Shown one piece after another: positions 33,009 through 36,171 of a stretch of 36,171 nt of DNA (within the stretch, counting starts at the first letter, position 1; each line of letters starts with the position of its first letter). The notes beneath the pieces are model-generated. The model ran no database searches. It was not told the origin of the DNA and saw only the letters and a list, made by a program, of their open reading frames with translations. This stretch comes from DUVY01 sp036562755 (GTDB taxonomy: Bacteria; Bacillota; Clostridia; Christensenellales; DUVY01): assembly GCA_036562755.1 (NCBI GenBank), contig DATCJN010000020.1:1-36171 (forward strand), given 5' to 3'. A program made the position numbers and the translations under genes.

Positions 33009-33037
33009 ATTATAGCACCGCCCTATGCGGTTGTCAA
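33009..33037 (-). promoter_or_regulatory. ctsR: Consensus sigma-A promoter of the ctsR operon
   Basis: On the minus strand: TTGACA (33037-33032), a 17-base spacer ending TGC, then TATAAT (33014-33009). A perfect extended -10 promoter, silenced by the CtsR box beside it. Confidence 0.93.
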
Positions 33038-33148
33038 TATGATTTTTTGTAATATTTTAACAAAGTATGTTGGTAAGATGGTTTTTGAGGCTTTTTTAGG
33101 GTTTTGATGATTAATTTTTGAGACGCAAAATAAAGTTTTTTACAAATA

Positions 33149-33177
33149 TTGATATTAACAGCTATTTTTGCTATAAT
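33149..33177 (+). promoter_or_regulatory. Sigma-A promoter of the XRE regulator gene
   Basis: TTGATA (33149-33154), a 17-base spacer ending TGC, then TATAAT (33172-33177). It gives a leader of about 22 bases that contains AGGGGGT. Confidence 0.85.
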
Positions 33178-33206
33178 TATGTATATCAAAACTTTAGGGG
33201 GTCGTC

Positions 33207-33461
33207 ATGGGCGAACGATTCGCCAGAAAACTCCAAGAATTGATGGACATAAATATGATAACGCCATCCGAACTTGCCAGACGATTGAATTTGTCGAGAA
33301 TGATGATTTATCAGTATCTCAACGAAATATCTATACCGTCTTATGAAAGGATACCCGCAATGGCACAGGTTTTAAAGTGCGACGAGCAGGAGCTAAAAGC
33401 CGCCGCGTATGAGGACTATAAAGAAAAAAAGGAAAAAAGAAAAAGAGGTATGAAAGGTTAA
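33207..33461 (+). CDS. Small XRE-family helix-turn-helix regulator
   Basis: 84 residues. A Cro/CI-type HTH spans about 8-65, with the ITPSELARRLNLSRMMIYQYLNE pattern (helices 2 and 3), and is followed by a Lys/Glu/Arg-rich tail (70-84) that may bind nucleic acid or a partner. There is no effector domain, so it is probably a stand-alone repressor or the antitoxin-like half of a pair, but no toxin gene lies beside it. Ribosome site AGGGGGT. Transcribed alone, divergent from ctsR. Confidence 0.8.
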   Translation: MGERFARKLQELMDINMITPSELARRLNLSRMMIYQYLNEISIPSYERIPAMAQVLKCDEQELKAAAYEDYKEKKEKRKRGMKG

Positions 33462-33492
33462 GTTTTTTGGGCGTCTTTATTTTAAAAAAATC

Positions 33493-33513
33493 GCGGTCTA
33501 TTGACCGCTTTTT
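33493..33513 (+). terminator. Terminator of the XRE gene
   Basis: Six-base stem GCGGTC/GACCGC with a 4-base loop and a T run. Confidence 0.8.
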
Positions 33514-33571
33514 GTATATCTTGCCCTGTTATATATTAAGAACGAAAAAATCTTTAATATTTATAATAAAT

Positions 33572-34165
33572 TTATTTTCGAACTTGTTTAAAATGCAAAA
33601 ACGCGAGCACGCAAACAGGCAGAAAATAAGCGCACCATATCTCTAAGAGCAATGTGCCAATCCATTTTACGCCGGGTTTGAAAATGCCCAGCATAGGCGC
33701 GATTATACAGCTTATAAAAAAGACTCCGTGAATCATTAATAGAGCTTTCAGCCATTTATCGATTTTGGTTTGAGGTTTTATAGAAAGCCCGATAAAGAAG
33801 GTCGACAAGGCCATTATTCCGTAGCCTAATAAATCAAAATTAAAAAATAAACCTAACCTTTGGTAGTCTAGAATTTTTAAAGCTTCGCTATTCAGATCGT
33901 CAAGTCTGACAGAGGTCAATTGAGCAAAATACACCAGTAAAATTATTGTCGCGTATATGCTTGAAAACGCCACTCCAACGGCGGCGGGCGTTTTGCGCTC
34001 CTGAACGCTTTCTTGGTAAAAACCAGCCGCCATGATTACATACCCTAACGCCAAAAATATGCATACAAGGTAGCTGCCAAAAGCAAATATAGGCATAAAT
34101 ATCATAAATAAAATTATAGAAACAGAGGCGGTTATAGCGCCGATTCTGGCTATAATAGAATTCAT
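33572..34165 (-). CDS. Unrecognised integral membrane protein
   Basis: 197 residues with about six hydrophobic helices (roughly 8-28, 30-50, 62-83, 107-127, 138-160 and 170-190). I cannot name a family with confidence; the layout recalls DUF4386-type proteins of Bacillota, which is weak. The last residues (FLHFKQVRK) are basic and probably cytoplasmic. A good AAAGGAT site precedes the ATG. It has no obvious partner among its neighbours. Confidence 0.65.
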   Translation of the reverse strand: MNSIIARIGAITASVSIILFMIFMPIFAFGSYLVCIFLALGYVIMAAGFYQESVQERKTPAAVGVAFSSIYATIILLVYFAQLTSVRLDDLNSEALKILDYQRLGLFFNFDLLGYGIMALSTFFIGLSIKPQTKIDKWLKALLMIHGVFFISCIIAPMLGIFKPGVKWIGTLLLEIWCAYFLPVCVLAFLHFKQVRK

Positions 34166-34503
34166 AAATATCCTTTAAAGAAATTTCTCCAAAAAATTTA
34201 TTAGATTTATTTTAATATATATGTATTTATTTTACAACTATATTAATAAATGCTTGATTTAATTATAAAAAGCATGGAGTCAAAGCGAGCTTTTTTATTT
34301 CTTATATCACATCTAAGAAAATTAAGCTTTTTTTAGAGTTAATAAAAACCTCAACTTCGATAAGTCAAGGTAGAGACGGCGGCGCCGCGGAAGATAAGTT
34401 CTAATCTAAACATATAGCAAAAATTACACATTAATAAATAATATAATGCGGTTTATTTACTAGCTTTTTGATTATATTTTTGATAAAATACATTATGCTT
34501 CAT
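34166..34503. other. Intergenic region with a GC-rich palindrome
   Basis: It holds no convincing gene. A GC-rich block around 34376-34390 has the 10-base palindrome GCGGCGCCGC (34379-34388) in otherwise AT-rich DNA. The minus strand there encodes a 26-codon open stretch starting at an ATG (MCNFCYMFRLELIFRGAAV...), which may be chance or a fossil. Near 34267-34300 a loose AAAAAGC/GCTTTTT pair could be a weak terminator. A possible extended -10 TGATAAAAT (34481-34489) precedes the tRNA. Confidence 0.3.
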
Positions 34504-34588
34504 GCGAGAGTGGCGAAACTGGCAGACGCGCACGTTTCAGAGGCGTGTGGGTAACACCATACGGGTTCAAGTCCCGTCTCTCGCACCA
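34504..34588 (+). tRNA. tRNA-Leu (CAG)
   Basis: The acceptor arms GCGAGAG (34504-34510) and CTCTCGC (34578-34584) pair fully. The discriminator A is at 34585 and CCA is encoded (34586-34588). The anticodon loop TTCAGAG carries CAG at 34538-34540, reading CUG codons. There is a long variable arm, as expected of tRNA-Leu, and GGTTCAAGTCC is the T-arm. Confidence 0.96.
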
Positions 34589-34692
34589 GAGAAATCTAAT
34601 AATGCTATTGTAGATATTTTACACATAATTGGTTTTGGGAAAATAATTAGCTACAAAAGAAAAAGAATCTAAGAAATTGAGAGGGTATGAAA

Positions 34693-35361
34693 ATGATTCT
34701 TTTTCAAGAAAAAACCCAAAAATACGATCATTTAGTAAAGCAGCAAAGCAAAAATTCCACTCTCTGTAACGCATTAATATTTGTTACTTTTATTATTGGT
34801 TTAGCCATTTCCATTTTTTTAGGGCTTCAAAACGCCAAGTTAATATTAATAACATTTCCGATAACGATTATAGCTGTTTTAGTGATATATTTCTTTTTCG
34901 GCAAAAAATTTGAAAAAAATACTCAGCAAATTATAAAAATCTTTTGCGAAGAGTATAACATCTCAAATAAAGATTATAAAATTAGATGCGTATCTGACAA
35001 CAGCGACATCTTAAAAAAAATTACTTTTAACGAAATTAATAATGATAACGGAAAAAATCTAATATGCAAACTGGAAAATGATAATTTGGTTTTTGTAGCA
35101 CATGATTTTCTATATATAGCAAATGAAAAATCATATGGCTATAATTACATAAAATATATCTCAACTGACTTCGGAAAAATGATTATCCCGCTTGACGCAA
35201 TTGATTATTATCTTCTAAAACCTAACGCCCTTTGTGTATTAGTCGTAAAACATGACGATCAATTAATCAAAATTGATTTTAACACTGACAAAGTTTTTGA
35301 TATTTTAATTCCGCAAAAAGAATATTATTTTAGCACCGCAAAAAAGCAGGATTTAGATTAA
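34693..35361 (+). CDS. Unrecognised membrane-anchored protein, AT-rich, beside tRNA-Leu
   Basis: 222 residues from the ATG at 34693; an ATG at 34687 is too close to the GAGGG site to be used. Two membrane helices (about 27-45 and 50-68) are joined by a short loop. The remaining 150 residues are probably cytoplasmic and beta-rich, with a KMIIPLDAIDYYLLKPNALCVLVVKH segment of the kind seen in bacterial PH-like (YcxB-type) domains. That match is only of pattern. Codons are more AT-rich than neighbouring genes (many AAA, ATT, AAT), which fits horizontal gain or weak selection. It is transcribed alone and ends at the terminator 35405-35429. The role is unknown. Confidence 0.6.
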   Translation: MILFQEKTQKYDHLVKQQSKNSTLCNALIFVTFIIGLAISIFLGLQNAKLILITFPITIIAVLVIYFFFGKKFEKNTQQIIKIFCEEYNISNKDYKIRCVSDNSDILKKITFNEINNDNGKNLICKLENDNLVFVAHDFLYIANEKSYGYNYIKYISTDFGKMIIPLDAIDYYLLKPNALCVLVVKHDDQLIKIDFNTDKVFDILIPQKEYYFSTAKKQDLD

Positions 35362-35404
35362 CTGCAATATTTAAGACATTTTAAAATTAATTAGATATTT
35401 TTAT

Positions 35405-35429
35405 AAAAACCGCTATATCAGCGGTTTTT
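35405..35429 (+). terminator. Rho-independent terminator
   Basis: Ten-base stem AAAAACCGCT/AGCGGTTTTT with a 5-base loop. It follows the AT-rich gene. The rest of 35430-35597 holds only a small AACCG-TAAG-CGGTT hairpin (35509-35522). Confidence 0.88.
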
Positions 35430-35597
35430 GTATTTTTATGTAAATTTTATCTTCTTAATAAAGATTACCAAACCACAAAAGCTATAAAGGCGGCGAAGAA
35501 TACCTATAAACCGTAAGCGGTTCGTATTTATAAAAGAAGCTGATATATAATACAGAAAAACGGCATTCCCCTGCAGTTTTATGCTCTATCCATAATG

Positions 35598-36101
35598 TTA
35601 TATTATTCTCTTGGCCATCCAGATGTCAGGTTTGCCCGGGCCGTTAGCGTCGGGAATGACGCCTACTATTTTGTAGCCTTGTTTTAGATAAAAAGAATAT
35701 GGGTGTCCGCCTATATTTTTTATATTGGCGATTTTTTCAAAGGTGTTTTCGTATAAATCCTCGCCGTATAACGAAGTCTTGCCGCTTTCGTCGTCAGAAC
35801 CTAAATATATAGTAACGCCGCCGCGCTTTTTAACCTCTTTTTCCAAAGCCGCTGCCAGCGCCGCGCCTACGCCTTTTCCTCTATATTGTTCTAAAACTCC
35901 CAGAGGATGCAATTCCCAACCCGTAACGCCGTATTGAGGCATCGCGCCCACGACGCCTATGACTTTGTCGTCCTCAATGGCTATAAGCGCGACGTTTTGC
36001 GAGTTTAAAAAATGTGATACCATACCCTCGTCTCCAAAGACTGCTAAAGATAGCTTTTTAACTTGGGGAAAATATTCTTTTGAGAATTTGATTATTTTCA
36101 T
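35598..36101 (-). CDS. GNAT N-acetyltransferase
   Basis: 167 residues. A single GNAT domain: the strand LHPLGVLEQYRG with the acetyl-CoA loop QYRGKGVGAAL (Q/RxxGxG/A), and the Asp-rich VTIYLGSDDESGKTSLYGEDLYENTF region. The C-terminal HPYSFYLKQGYKIVGVIPDANG matches the usual GNAT tail. The substrate is unknown; sequences like this are common near metabolic genes. No Shine-Dalgarno site is seen before the ATG at 36101, and TATAAA (complement of 36110-36115) with TTATAA 17 bases upstream puts the transcript start within about three bases of it. Confidence 0.8.
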   Translation of the reverse strand: MKIIKFSKEYFPQVKKLSLAVFGDEGMVSHFLNSQNVALIAIEDDKVIGVVGAMPQYGVTGWELHPLGVLEQYRGKGVGAALAAALEKEVKKRGGVTIYLGSDDESGKTSLYGEDLYENTFEKIANIKNIGGHPYSFYLKQGYKIVGVIPDANGPGKPDIWMAKRII

Positions 36102-36171
36102 AGTTTAATTTTATATACGCGTATAATCGAAGTTATAAGCTCTCGCTGAAAATTGAAAAATCAGAAGTTTA

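Noticed and set aside
33207..33461. Toxin-antitoxin pair with the small XRE gene
   Set aside because: No small toxin-like gene lies on either side; the neighbours are ctsR and a terminator followed by a membrane protein.
34267..34300. Terminator-like AAAAAGC/GCTTTTT pair
   Set aside because: The stem has a long loop and no gene ends nearby on the plus strand; it is too weak to list on its own.
35430..35597. Protein-like open stretch on the minus strand after the GNAT gene
   Set aside because: About 36 codons with no start, no ribosome site and an in-frame stop. Unlike the yfbR remnant it does not end at a terminator, so chance is more likely.
1..36171. CRISPR array, prophage, insertion sequence or biosynthetic cluster
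   Set aside because: I saw no spaced direct repeats, transposase, integrase, phage structural genes or NRPS/PKS-type modules on either strand.

Overview
The window looks like chromosomal DNA of a moderately AT-rich Bacillota bacterium, most likely an uncultured member of the Clostridia. The evidence is the ctsR-mcsA-mcsB-clpC stress operon with its CtsR operator, long-form HPF, an ECF-type ThiT behind a TPP riboswitch, strong AGGAGG ribosome sites, sigma-A promoters (often with an extended -10 TGn), and Gram-positive type lipoprotein signals. I cannot place it below class. There are no insertion sequences, phage genes or CRISPR arrays. The window is mostly housekeeping with a few orphan genes.

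Layout. 1-2700: the start of maf (cut by the window edge), a zinc-ribbon membrane protein and a GH3 glycosidase lipoprotein. 2.7-5.8 kb: an orphan NMT1/THI5-type binding lipoprotein, a YkvI-type transporter and an unrecognised soluble protein. 5.9-11 kb: purine metabolism, with a GNAT gene followed by guaB, and an mtaD-pnp pair, separated by an unrecognised lipoprotein. 11-14.2 kb: a YwaF-type membrane protein, a 56-residue zinc-ribbon protein and an enlarged MalK/MsmK-type ATPase with three tandem C-terminal modules. 14.2-19.1 kb: arginine operon argC-argB-argD-argF plus a GNAT gene, behind a promoter that overlaps an ARG-box-like palindrome. 19.1-21.6 kb: a GyrI-like protein, a decayed gene remnant, yfbR, and the TPP riboswitch with thiT. 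21.6-28.4 kb: ligD (PE-ligase-polymerase order, no ku nearby), a CmpB-type membrane protein, pgi, an anchored small-domain protein, a sugar phosphate isomerase and hpf. 28.4-33 kb: the clpC operon. 33-36 kb: a small XRE regulator, membrane proteins, tRNA-Leu(CAG), an AT-rich orphan gene and a GNAT gene.

How it fits together. The arg genes supply arginine under probable ArgR/AhrC control. They lack argJ, so the terminal GNAT is a candidate source of N-acetylglutamate. MtaD, PNP and IMP dehydrogenase form parts of a purine salvage and interconversion route. The lone sugar-type ATPase has no permease beside it and probably serves transporters encoded elsewhere. CtsR, McsA, McsB and ClpC form the arginine-phosphorylation and proteolysis stress module.

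The points most worth a second look are the three-module MsmK-type ATPase, the layered expression platform behind the TPP riboswitch, the argJ-less arg operon with its GNAT, the remnant after yfbR that stays in one frame, and several genes without a Shine-Dalgarno site whose promoters lie at leaderless distance.
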